Shown: positions 7,263 to 14,895 of the stretch, one piece after another
Layout: every line of letters starts with the position of its first letter
Position numbering within the stretch: position 1 is the first letter of the stretch
Source of the DNA: Bacteroidota bacterium
GTDB taxonomy: Bacteria; Bacteroidota; Ignavibacteria; Kryptoniales; JAKASW01
Direction of reading: 5' to 3'
Assembly: GCA_021789755.1 (NCBI GenBank)
Contig: JAJYJD010000046.1
Span: forward strand, 1-17,002
Length of the DNA stretch: 17,002 nucleotides
Notes under the pieces: generated by a model
What the model was told of the DNA's origin: nothing
The model's input: the letters and a program-made list of their open reading frames with translations, nothing else
The model's database searches: none
Made by a program: the position numbers and the translations under genes

Positions 7263-7703
7263 ATGGCGAAACAAAATACCGGTAACGCAAAAGCGAAGAT
7301 GAAAATGACCCGGCAGTCGGATCTTTCCGATCTGACGTTGCTGGGTAAAAAGGCGACGGCAAGTAGACATCTTGAGACATTCCCGAATCATCATCGCGGA
7401 AGGAATTACGTTGTCACCCTGAAGACGGATGAATTCACGTGCCTGTGCCCGGCAACAGGGCAGCCGGATTTTGCCAGGCTTACTATTGAATATGTACCGG
7501 ACAAAAAGATAGTCGAGTCAAAGTCGTTGAAGCTGTATCTCTGGTCTTTCCGCAACGAAGGGGTTTTCAACGAGCATGTGGCGAATGTCATACTCGACGA
7601 TCTCGTCGCAGCTCTAACTCCGAGATGGTGCAAAGTGAGCGCGGATTTTGCAGTGAGGGGCGGCATCGCTATAAGTGTGGAAGCGGAACACGGTAAGAGA
7701 TGA
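7263..7703 (+). CDS. queF: NADPH-dependent preQ0 reductase QueF
   Basis: Cytoplasmic enzyme that reduces the nitrile of 7-cyano-7-deazaguanine (preQ0) to the amine preQ1 with two NADPH, in queuosine tRNA modification. At 146 residues it is the short, unimodular (YkvM) type. Seen: EFTCLCPATGQPDFA with catalytic Cys62 and Asp69, the substrate-binding VESKSLKLYLWSFRNEGVFNEH (starting near residue 84; E85-S86-K87), and the C-terminal SADFAVRGGIAI. The ATG at 7263 is the first start; ATGs at codons 13 and 15 are possible because the Lys-rich first 15 residues are not conserved in my experience of the family. The stop overlaps the next gene's ATG by 4 bp (ATGA), so queF and the transporter are translationally coupled. 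Confidence 0.96.
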   Translation: MAKQNTGNAKAKMKMTRQSDLSDLTLLGKKATASRHLETFPNHHRGRNYVVTLKTDEFTCLCPATGQPDFARLTIEYVPDKKIVESKSLKLYLWSFRNEGVFNEHVANVILDDLVAALTPRWCKVSADFAVRGGIAISVEAEHGKR

Positions 7704-8434
7704 GCGAAGCGGTCCGACCCGTGAGCCGGGAGCGCTGGCTTCCGGCGATCGCTGCAGTCTTCGTAACCAGCCTTATCATATCCAACATAGTGGCTGTAAA
7801 GCTGTTCTCATTCGGACCGGTATTTCTGCCTGCCGGTACCATTGTGTTTCCAATATCATATATCTTCGGAGATGTGCTTACTGAGGTTTACGGCTATGCC
7901 CGGGCGCGTCAGGTCATCTGGACAGGCTTTGCCTGCAATTTGTTCGCAGTTGTGGTAATCCTGATAAGCATTCACCTCCCTCCTGCGTCGATATGGGATT
8001 TGCTCGGCTCGCCTGCTGAATCGCAGAGAGCCTATTCTGCAATCTTCAACTTTGCGCCTCGTATCCTCGGTGCATCCTTTGTCGCGTACCTTGCGGGAGA
8101 ATTCCTGAACTCTTTTGTGCTGGCGAAGATGAAGATCGCCACTAAGGGTAAATACCTCTGGACCCGAACGATCGGTTCCACGCTCGTCGGGCAGCTGGCC
8201 GACTCCGGCATTTTCATCTCCCTCGCATTCACAGGCATCGTGCCGGGAGGCGGCATTGTCTCGCTCATCATCTCTCAGTGGCTCGTCAAGTCGGCATACG
8301 AGGCGGTTGCAACCCCGTTTACATATATCGTCGTCAATTTCCTGAAGCGCACAGAGAACCTGGACCACTTCGATCACAATACCAATTTCAGCCCTATCAT
8401 TTGGAACGCCAGGGTGAGCGGTGAGAGGGGGTAG
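7700..8434 (+). CDS. yhhQ: Queuosine precursor transporter, YhhQ family
   Basis: Inner-membrane protein of the YhhQ/vitamin-uptake-like family (PF02592 type), which brings in queuosine precursors such as preQ0 or preQ1. It has 244 residues and about six spans: near 14-36, 42-62, 70-92, 115-137, 155-180 and 185-212. Family marks seen are FPISYIFGDVLTEVYGYARAR (starting about residue 50), QLADSGIFI (about 164-172) and KSAYEAVATPFTY (about 197-209). It overlaps queF by 4 bp and probably works with it: the transporter would supply preQ0/preQ1 from outside, while QueF reduces preQ0. No queC, queD or queE lies in this window, so whether the cell also makes preQ0 is not shown. The ATG is fixed by the ATGA overlap. 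Confidence 0.93.
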   Translation: MSEAVRPVSRERWLPAIAAVFVTSLIISNIVAVKLFSFGPVFLPAGTIVFPISYIFGDVLTEVYGYARARQVIWTGFACNLFAVVVILISIHLPPASIWDLLGSPAESQRAYSAIFNFAPRILGASFVAYLAGEFLNSFVLAKMKIATKGKYLWTRTIGSTLVGQLADSGIFISLAFTGIVPGGGIVSLIISQWLVKSAYEAVATPFTYIVVNFLKRTENLDHFDHNTNFSPIIWNARVSGERG

Positions 8435-8562
8435 CTCGACCGGCTTCTCGATGCCGGGCTGGAAAATGCTGGAAATCCCAGTGAAGCTCCGCTCGCTGTC
8501 TTTACGGTAATTGCATTTCAGGTCTCCGGAAGCTAAATTTTAATCAAAATAAAGGTGCGAAT
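8435..8562. other. 128-bp intergenic region before secG
   Basis: Contains a five-pair stem CCGGC/GCCGG (8440-8457) directly after the transporter stop, without a T-tract, then a 10-bp tandem (GCTGGAAAAT, GCTGGAAATC; 8458-8477) whose second copy can fold with CCAG (8478-8481). The last 30 bases are AT-rich and hold the secG ribosome-binding site (AAAGGTG, 8551-8557). A weak terminator and the secG promoter are likely here, but no promoter could be picked out. Confidence 0.45.
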
Positions 8563-8913
8563 TTGTACACGATTTTGGTGGTTTTGGATATTATCATAGC
8601 GATCCTGCTAATTGCCGTAGTTTTAATGCAGTCGAGTAAGGGCGGCGGCCTCGCGGGCTCCTTCGGCGGGACAAGCGCAAGCTTCGGCAACATGTTCGGT
8701 GTCAGGAAAACGGCGGACATTCTCTCAAGGATGACGACAATCCTCGGCACCGCCTTCATCGTCCTTGCTTTCCTGATAAACCTGTTCTTCCTCCCCAATA
8801 AAGTTACGACTGAACAGAAAAGCTTTTTACAGACGCAGGGTCAGGAACAACTTCCCGCCCAGCAGGTTCCGCAAGTTCCGCTTCAGACTCCCGCAAGCTC
8901 GCCTCAGAAGTAG
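8563..8913 (+). CDS. secG: Protein translocase subunit SecG
   Basis: Small subunit of the SecYEG inner-membrane channel that assists SecA-driven export. It has 116 residues. Span 1 covers about 3-22 and is followed by the diagnostic LMQSSKGGGLAGSFGG (21-36) and a Gly/Ser-rich loop (SFGNMFGVRKTADILSRMT), with span 2 at about 58-77. A polar Gln/Pro-rich tail (about 83-116) is typical of SecG in this group. The TTG start is preceded by AAAGGTG at a 5-nt spacing, and no ATG lies near it, so TTG is supported. It is followed after 14 bp by the receiver-kinase gene on the same strand; that pairing need not be functional. Identity is very secure. Confidence 0.95.
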   Translation: MYTILVVLDIIIAILLIAVVLMQSSKGGGLAGSFGGTSASFGNMFGVRKTADILSRMTTILGTAFIVLAFLINLFFLPNKVTTEQKSFLQTQGQEQLPAQQVPQVPLQTPASSPQK

Positions 8914-8927
8914 CAGGGCCGAGTATA

Positions 8928-10025
8928 ATGCCTGACTCTCCTCTCGTTCTGCTTGTCGATGACGAGCAGGCGAACCTGGAATTGTTCTCAGCAATACTCG
9001 AGGAAGAAGGCTACCGAATACTTAGTGCAAAGAATGCTGCGCTTGCGCTGCAGCTGCTGGAGAAGAACAAACCCGACCTTATCATCAGTGACATCTACAT
9101 GCCGGAAATGGGAGGCTTTGAATTTTATGAGAAGGTTCAAGGCGTAGCAGAACTCCGCTCCATCCCCTTCATTTTCCTGAGTGCGCTTTCCGACCGGGCA
9201 CATGTCCGCGAAGGGAAAGAGCTCGGCGCCGATGACTACCTCACGAAACCGATCGACATAGATGAACTGGTCACGACGGTCCGCGGCAAATTGAAGCGCG
9301 CGGCTTCAATGAGAAGCGCCATGCAGAGTGAGTTTGAGGCGTTGAAAGAACAGGTACTCGCGACGCTTTCTCACGAGCTGAATACTCCGCTGACATATAT
9401 CATCGGCTTCTCGGAGATAATCAGCAGCGCAGCTTCATCCATAACGACAGACGAGCTGAAGGAATTTGCCGACCTGATCCATCATGGCGGAGGCAGGTTG
9501 AAAAACCTCGTAGATGACTTTTTGATTACAGTGCAGATCGATTCCGGCCAAACGAAGTCGTATTATGAAACCGACAGACGGCAGTTCGATCTGGCAAAGT
9601 CCATCGATCTCTTGCGGAATGAATACGCTCCTGTTGCCTCAGAGAAGGGCCTCGAGTTTATCGTGAAGACCGAAAAGGAATTGCCGGTCGTCGGTTCGGA
9701 AACTTTGATCCGTGATATCATCGGCCGCCTCCTGTCGAATGCTTTGAAGTTTACTCCAAAAGGTTCTGTTACGTTGACCGCGGCCAGCGGGAGCGACGTC
9801 GTAAGGCTCGAAGTCTCGGATACCGGCGTCGGGTTCCCCCCGCAGGAGCTGCCGAGGGTCTGTGACAGGTTCTACCAGGTCAACAAGGACAAACAACAGC
9901 AGCAGGGAGCGGGGCTCGGTTTGTACATCGCGAAAAATCTTGCGGACATCAACCGAAGCAAGCTGGAAATCAGCTCATCCGAAAACGCCGGAACAAAAGT
10001 AACCCTTCTAATCCCCGCCTGGTAA
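8928..10025 (+). CDS. Receiver-histidine kinase fusion (REC-HisKA-HATPase)
   Basis: A 365-residue cytoplasmic signalling protein with no membrane span. The receiver domain is residues 6-122: acidic D11/D12, phospho-acceptor D55 in IISDIYMPEMGG, S85 in place of the usual Thr, and K107 in LTKP. The HisKA domain (about 135-205) has the phospho-His H149 in LSHELNTP. The HATPase_c domain (about 255-363) has N271 in the N-box (LLSNALKF), DTGVGF (298-303) and GAGLGLYIAKN (327-337). The kinase sits after the receiver, so it may take its input by phosphorylation of D55 rather than from a sensor domain. No separate response regulator or DNA-binding partner is nearby. It starts 14 bp after secG and ends 2 bp before the Omp85 gene, so it is likely cotranscribed with that gene and rsmE. 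All catalytic residues look intact. Confidence 0.95.
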   Translation: MPDSPLVLLVDDEQANLELFSAILEEEGYRILSAKNAALALQLLEKNKPDLIISDIYMPEMGGFEFYEKVQGVAELRSIPFIFLSALSDRAHVREGKELGADDYLTKPIDIDELVTTVRGKLKRAASMRSAMQSEFEALKEQVLATLSHELNTPLTYIIGFSEIISSAASSITTDELKEFADLIHHGGGRLKNLVDDFLITVQIDSGQTKSYYETDRRQFDLAKSIDLLRNEYAPVASEKGLEFIVKTEKELPVVGSETLIRDIIGRLLSNALKFTPKGSVTLTAASGSDVVRLEVSDTGVGFPPQELPRVCDRFYQVNKDKQQQQGAGLGLYIAKNLADINRSKLEISSSENAGTKVTLLIPAW

Positions 10026-10027
10026 TC

Positions 10028-11332
10028 ATGTTTCGCGGGGCTCCCGTCCTGTTTATGCTTCTGGTCCTGCTTTCAAGTTCGCAGGCGCAAGATTCCAGGC
10101 AAGCATATGTCCTTCAAAAAATCTTCATCGAAGGAAACAAGACCACTAAGGATTTCATAATCCTTCGCGAACTCCCTTTCAAACCGGGAGACACAGTGAC
10201 TTCCCGTGAAATTGAATTTGGCCGCGAGCGAATTTACAGCACAGGGCTCTTCACAAAGGTCCTCGTGCAGCCTGAACCGGTTTCCAAAACGACCATCGAC
10301 CTTCTGGTTTATGTGGAGGAGAGATGGTATATCTGGCCGTATCCGGTGATCGGGTTTCACGACAGGTCGCTGAGCAGATTCTATGCAGGTGCCGGCATAG
10401 TCCACCTGAACTTCAGAGGACGAGACGAGCAGCTCGCCGGTATGTTCGCGCTGGGATACGACCCTTTCGGTTCGATCACGTTTACCAGCCCTTCCATCGG
10501 ACCGGGTAAGGATTATATACTTTCGATGGGAGTCAGTTATTCCCGCGGTAGAAACGCGGTAATTCAGCCGGGCTACTCGAGCGGAGAATTCGACAATACT
10601 TTCGGCGAGATGCATATAGGTGCGGGAAGGAGGTTCGGTATCTTCAATACCGTTACTCTCGGCACATCGTACAATTACGTCTCGAGGAATTCCGATACTA
10701 CGGGTCTGGTCATTTCGCCGACGGGGACCGATGTCTTTGCCACCCTCGAGCTTTCATACGTCTACGACTCGCGAGACCTTAAAAGCTATGCGACCGAAGG
10801 TTCATTTCTATATCTTTCGCTTGAGAAGTACGGGCTGGGGGAGAGCCTTGTCAATTTCGGCAGACTTTCATTCGACGCGCGCGGCTATGTGTCCCCGTGG
10901 GATTTCTTGACTCTGGCCGCAAGAGTCCACGGGAATTTCGCCGAGGGTCCGCAAATCCCCCCCTACAATCATGTTTTCATAGGATATTATGAGCGGATCC
11001 GCGGCATGTTCAACACAGTTTCCGAAGGTGAAAGCATGATGGGCGCGAACGTGGAGGTCCGGATTCCCATCATTAAGCAGCTTTATATTCAGATTCCGGA
11101 TTTCCCACTGAGACAATTTATTTCCAACCGGATCGCTCTTTACTGGAATTTCTTTTTCGACGCCGGCGAGACCGCAGGAAAACGCCTGCAATTCACCGAG
11201 AACAACGCTCTTTACGGCTACGGCGGAGGACTAAGCCTCCTCCTCCCGTACGATGCAATAATCCAATTCGACTACGCCCGCGGGAGCGATAAACATTGGG
11301 AATTCGTCTTGGACTTCGGTGCTACGATCTGA
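10028..11332 (+). CDS. Short Omp85/BamA-like outer-membrane protein with one POTRA
   Basis: A 434-residue exported protein. The signal peptide (1-20) is followed by one POTRA-like module (about 27-98: VLQKIFIEGNKTTKDFIILREL, RERIYSTGLFTKVLVQPEP, LLVYVEER; each motif seen in that order). A C-terminal barrel follows (about 105-434) with repeated aromatic/Gly strands, including YVYDSRD and a RIRGMF motif (323-328) that corresponds to the conserved VRGF/Y lid motif of Omp85 barrels. BamA has five POTRAs and about 800 residues, so this is not BamA; it is nearer the small Omp85 relatives of Bacteroidota/Chlorobi whose roles are unknown. ATG 10028 is 2 bp after the kinase gene and its stop overlaps the rsmE start by 1 bp, so translation is coupled. 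Outer-membrane location is inferred. Confidence 0.9.
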   Translation: MFRGAPVLFMLLVLLSSSQAQDSRQAYVLQKIFIEGNKTTKDFIILRELPFKPGDTVTSREIEFGRERIYSTGLFTKVLVQPEPVSKTTIDLLVYVEERWYIWPYPVIGFHDRSLSRFYAGAGIVHLNFRGRDEQLAGMFALGYDPFGSITFTSPSIGPGKDYILSMGVSYSRGRNAVIQPGYSSGEFDNTFGEMHIGAGRRFGIFNTVTLGTSYNYVSRNSDTTGLVISPTGTDVFATLELSYVYDSRDLKSYATEGSFLYLSLEKYGLGESLVNFGRLSFDARGYVSPWDFLTLAARVHGNFAEGPQIPPYNHVFIGYYERIRGMFNTVSEGESMMGANVEVRIPIIKQLYIQIPDFPLRQFISNRIALYWNFFFDAGETAGKRLQFTENNALYGYGGGLSLLLPYDAIIQFDYARGSDKHWEFVLDFGATI

Positions 11333-12054
11333 TGGAACAGTTCATATACAGGGACGAAAACGTGTCGCTCGATGCGACGGGAACGAGAAGCGTCCTCTTA
11401 GACGGCGACGAACATTTTCATCTATCGCGCGTGCTCAGGATAAGGACGGGCGAAGAGGTCCTGGTCACCAACGGGGCAGGTAAAACCCTGCTGTGTGTAG
11501 TGAGGTCGGTCGGGAAAGACCGGACCGTGTGCGAAGTGGTGCGTGAGCACGACAACCTGAACTCCCCGCGAAGGGAATTTTGCATTGCCGTTTCTCTTCT
11601 CAAGCCGGTATCAAAACTCGAGACGGCAGTCGAGAAATGCACGGAACTGGGCGCAGCCGGCTTTTTGTTATTTAAATCTGAAAGGACTGAGACGGTGCGT
11701 CCCCGGCTGGACAGGCTGGAAGGCATCGTCAGGTCGGCGGTCAAGCAGTCTCTGCGGTGCCGGATACCCGTCCTGACTTTTGTCGAAAACCTGGGAGAGG
11801 CTGCCGCTAAAGGTCGCTCCTATGATGAAAAGATTGTGCTGCACGAGAAGTCGGAGAATATGATATCAAGTCATCTTTCACGGATGGACGCCGAGAGTTC
11901 GGTAATAGCGATGATCGGCCCCGAAGGAGGCTTTTCGGAAGCCGAGATTGCCTTCCTGAATGGAAACGGATACAGGAGTCTTTCACTCGGCAAGGCCCGG
12001 CTGAGATCTGAAACGGCCGCGATTACGATCGCATCGCTTCTTTCTGTTTATTAA
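11332..12054 (+). CDS. rsmE: 16S rRNA m3U1498 methyltransferase RsmE
   Basis: SPOUT-class methyltransferase that methylates N3 of U1498 of 16S rRNA using S-adenosylmethionine. At 240 residues it has the usual family length. Seen: HFHLSRVLRIRTGEEVLVTNG (28-48; PUA-like N-domain), KLETAVEKCTELGAAGF (95-111), FKSERT (114-119), SAVKQSLRCRIP (135-146), MIGPEGGFSEAE (194-205) and the SAM-knot LGKARLRSETAAI (219-231). The start is ATG 11332, which shares its A with the Omp85 stop (TGATG). An upstream in-frame start at 11296 would add 12 residues read out of the Omp85 gene and is rejected. There is no promoter between the two genes, so expression depends on the upstream cistron. Confidence 0.96.
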   Translation: MEQFIYRDENVSLDATGTRSVLLDGDEHFHLSRVLRIRTGEEVLVTNGAGKTLLCVVRSVGKDRTVCEVVREHDNLNSPRREFCIAVSLLKPVSKLETAVEKCTELGAAGFLLFKSERTETVRPRLDRLEGIVRSAVKQSLRCRIPVLTFVENLGEAAAKGRSYDEKIVLHEKSENMISSHLSRMDAESSVIAMIGPEGGFSEAEIAFLNGNGYRSLSLGKARLRSETAAITIASLLSVY

Positions 12055-12082
12055 TCGCAATTTTCTTTTCAACGGATTGGTT

Positions 12083-12109
12083 TTGAAATGCCACACGCTT
12101 TCTTATCTT
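12083..12109 (+). promoter_or_regulatory. Possible ppc promoter close to the start codon
   Basis: TTGAAA (12083-12088) and TATCTT (12104-12109) are spaced by 15 bp, with the ATG of ppc at 12115. The boxes match the sigma-70 consensus at 5/6 and 4/6. The spacing is short, and the expected transcription start falls on or next to the ATG, so ppc mRNA could be nearly leaderless. No Shine-Dalgarno site is visible before the ATG. Confidence 0.3.
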
Positions 12110-12114
12110 GAATT

Positions 12115-14886
12115 ATGCCTGAAGACACTCTGAGATACCAGGAGAACGTCAAGGATGCGCCGCTTCACCGGGATATTCGGGAACTAGGTGCCATGCTTGG
12201 AAAGGTGCTCATCGAGCAGGAAGGCAGGGGTTTCTTCGATCTCGAGGAACAGCTTCGCCTGCTCACGAAATCACTGCGGTCCGATTACTCCGATAGAACC
12301 AAAGCCGAGATCGACAAGCTGATAAACTCTCTTGATATCGGCAAAGCAGGCAAGATAGTCAGGGCGTTCCTCTTTTATTTCCTGCTGAGCAATACCGCGG
12401 ACGAGGTACACCGTATCAGGAGGCAGCGTGCTCACGCCCTCACCGGCTCGACTCCGCAGAGAGGATCCATTGAAGAGGCCCTTCTCGAACTCGCAGGCAA
12501 AGGACGCGGTCTTGATTTCGTGGAACGAATTCTCGACTCGACCACGATAATTCCCGTGTTCACCGCTCATCCGACGGAGGCCACCAGGCAGACGGTGCTG
12601 CGCAAGATCCTGAACATAAGCGAGCTTCTTCTGAGACGGGAAATATCAACCTTAACACCGGACGAGCTTGCGGACCTGCGCCGGCAGCTCCACGCGGAAA
12701 TAACCATGCTCTGGCAGACTAACGAGATCCGCATGAACAGGGTGAGCGTGTACGACGAAATAAGGAGGGGGCTCTTCTTCTTCAGCGAGATCCTTTATGA
12801 CACTATCCCGATGTTTTACGACAGTCTGAACCGCACAATGCAGAAAGTGTACAACTCGACGAGAATCGCTCCGGTTATCCTGAAATTCGGTTCGTGGGTC
12901 GGCGGCGACCGTGATGGTCATCCGTTTGTCACGGCTGAGGTGACGAAGGCCGCGATCGCTCTCCACAAGCGGCATATCATCTCATCGTATCTCAAGGACG
13001 CTGAAATTCTGTACGAAGCGATGAGCACCTCGACGAGATTGGTGGGGGCGTCCAAGAAGCTGATCGATTCGGTCCAATCCGACGAGAACAATCTCTCCGA
13101 TCAAGTCAAAGAAGAGGACCTGAAAGACCAGAGCGAGATTTATCGCGTCAAAGTCTTCCTTATATACCACAAACTGAAGAACACGCTGGAAGAGAAGGGA
13201 TATCGCTACCACGCCGCGGCGGATTTCGTTCGCGACCTCGAACTAATTTACGACAGCCTGAACGATAACAGGGGCCAGGTTATTGCCGAATCGAGGATAC
13301 TTCCGCTTATTTATAAGGCAACGACCTTCGGCTTTCATCTCGCTTCTCTGGATATCCGCCAGAACTCGGAGGTTCTCCTCAGGGCAGCTTCAGGCTTATT
13401 GAAAGCGTCGGAAGTCGAGGATAACTTCGAAAAACTGGAAGAGCCTGAGAAGGTCAGACTCCTGACGCGGGAAATATTGAAGGCAAGGCCGCTGGTAAAC
13501 TCCAACTTGATGCTGGATCATGATTCTTCTGAGGTTCTCTCCGAATTCGAAGCGTTGGAGTTCGGAAAGGAGTTCGCCGGCGAAGAGACCTGCAACGACT
13601 ACATCATCAGCATGAGTTCGGCAGTCAGTGACATTCTGATACCCCTCCTGTTCGGCAAAGAATCGGGACTTGTCCGGGCGAAGGACGGAAGGATCGAGCG
13701 GTCGAGATTCGACATCCTCCCGCTGTTCGAGACGATAGAAGACCTCCGACACGCGCATAAAGTAATGGGAAACCTTTTCAAAAATCCGGCATACGCCGAA
13801 CATCTGAAACTCCGTGGCATGACGCAAAAGGTCATGTTAGGATACTCCGACAGCAACAAGGACGGCGGGATTGTAGCTTCGAGTTTCGAACTTATCAAGG
13901 CCCAGATTAATCTCAAGAAAGTCTGCGACAAATACGGAGTCATGCTCGTCCTTTTTCACGGCCGCGGCGGCAGTGTGTCTCGCGGAGGCGGCCCCCTCAA
14001 CCAGGCAATCCTGGCACAGCCGATCGGGACAATCGAAGGGAAGATTAAGATCACCGAACAGGGTGAAATGATTTTTGTGAAATACTCGATGCCGGAAATT
14101 GCGCTCCGCAGCATAGAGCTCACTTCTTCGGCGGTGATTCTTTCGACGGCGAGACACAGGTCCGGCGAAAAGAACATATCAGCGAAGTATCTCTCGCTGT
14201 TCGAGGAAATCTCGGACACCGCCATGAAGTATTACCGGAGGCTTGTCACGCATCCCGGTTTCGTCGACTATTTCAGGCGAGTCACCCCGATAGATGTCAT
14301 CGAGCGGATCGAGATCGGTTCCCGGCCGCCTTCACGAGACAACGGGACCGACCTTAAGAATCTACGCGCGATACCGTGGGTCTTTTCATGGACGCAGAAT
14401 AGACAGCTAATCTCAGGCTGGTTCGGTTTCGGATTCGCGCTCGAAAGAGCGGTGGAAAAAGGGAGCGTGACATGGGAGGACCTTCGCAAAATCTACAATG
14501 AATGGGAATTCTTTAAGGCGCTGACAGACAACGTAGAGATGGTTCTCAGCAAGGCGGACATGATTATCGGGCGCGAATACATCAGACTGTCACACGATCG
14601 CGGTACGGCAAAGAAGCTGTTCGACATGATAAGTGAAGAGTACGAAAAATCCACCGAGGCTGTCCTGAAAATAACGGGCGAGAAGAATCTTCTCGATTCG
14701 AATCCGTCGCTCCAGCGCTCCCTGAAACTTAGAAATGCCTATATAGATCCGATAAGTCTTGTGCAGATAAGATTTCTGCAGGTCTATCGCGAACTGAAAT
14801 CACAGAACGGCGAACGGCAGGAGATACTTGACCTGCTCAGATCGACGGTCAACGGGATTGCGGCAGGGATGAGAAATACGGGATAA
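12115..14886 (+). CDS. ppc: Phosphoenolpyruvate carboxylase
   Basis: Cytosolic enzyme joining PEP and bicarbonate to oxaloacetate, an anaplerotic feed of the TCA cycle. At 923 residues it is about 40 longer than the E. coli enzyme. Seen: FTAHPTEATRQ with catalytic H152, GSWVGGDRDGHP (259-270), GYSDSNKDGG (576-585), the mobile loop HGRGGSVSRGGG (615-626), TEQGEMI (647-653), GSRPPSR (735-741), WTQNR (759-763) and the C-terminal MRNTG. The residues that bind the feedback inhibitor aspartate in E. coli (R587, K773, R832, N881) match R623, K813, R873 and N921, so aspartate inhibition is likely. Ser622 replaces a Gly in the E. coli loop. A short candidate promoter precedes the ATG at 12115. It ends 9 bp before the opposite-strand gene. 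Confidence 0.98.
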   Translation: MPEDTLRYQENVKDAPLHRDIRELGAMLGKVLIEQEGRGFFDLEEQLRLLTKSLRSDYSDRTKAEIDKLINSLDIGKAGKIVRAFLFYFLLSNTADEVHRIRRQRAHALTGSTPQRGSIEEALLELAGKGRGLDFVERILDSTTIIPVFTAHPTEATRQTVLRKILNISELLLRREISTLTPDELADLRRQLHAEITMLWQTNEIRMNRVSVYDEIRRGLFFFSEILYDTIPMFYDSLNRTMQKVYNSTRIAPVILKFGSWVGGDRDGHPFVTAEVTKAAIALHKRHIISSYLKDAEILYEAMSTSTRLVGASKKLIDSVQSDENNLSDQVKEEDLKDQSEIYRVKVFLIYHKLKNTLEEKGYRYHAAADFVRDLELIYDSLNDNRGQVIAESRILPLIYKATTFGFHLASLDIRQNSEVLLRAASGLLKASEVEDNFEKLEEPEKVRLLTREILKARPLVNSNLMLDHDSSEVLSEFEALEFGKEFAGEETCNDYIISMSSAVSDILIPLLFGKESGLVRAKDGRIERSRFDILPLFETIEDLRHAHKVMGNLFKNPAYAEHLKLRGMTQKVMLGYSDSNKDGGIVASSFELIKAQINLKKVCDKYGVMLVLFHGRGGSVSRGGGPLNQAILAQPIGTIEGKIKITEQGEMIFVKYSMPEIALRSIELTSSAVILSTARHRSGEKNISAKYLSLFEEISDTAMKYYRRLVTHPGFVDYFRRVTPIDVIERIEIGSRPPSRDNGTDLKNLRAIPWVFSWTQNRQLISGWFGFGFALERAVEKGSVTWEDLRKIYNEWEFFKALTDNVEMVLSKADMIIGREYIRLSHDRGTAKKLFDMISEEYEKSTEAVLKITGEKNLLDSNPSLQRSLKLRNAYIDPISLVQIRFLQVYRELKSQNGERQEILDLLRSTVNGIAAGMRNTG

Positions 14887-14895
14887 AAAGTCGGA

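Noticed and set aside
11296..11331. Longer rsmE start at 11296
   Set aside because: The added residues come from the end of the Omp85 reading region and do not match RsmE; ATG 11332 gives the usual N-terminus.
12271..14489. Several minus-strand ORFs of 70-140 codons opposite ppc
   Set aside because: They lie entirely inside the conserved PEP carboxylase frame and have no motifs; typical antisense shadows in moderately GC-rich DNA.
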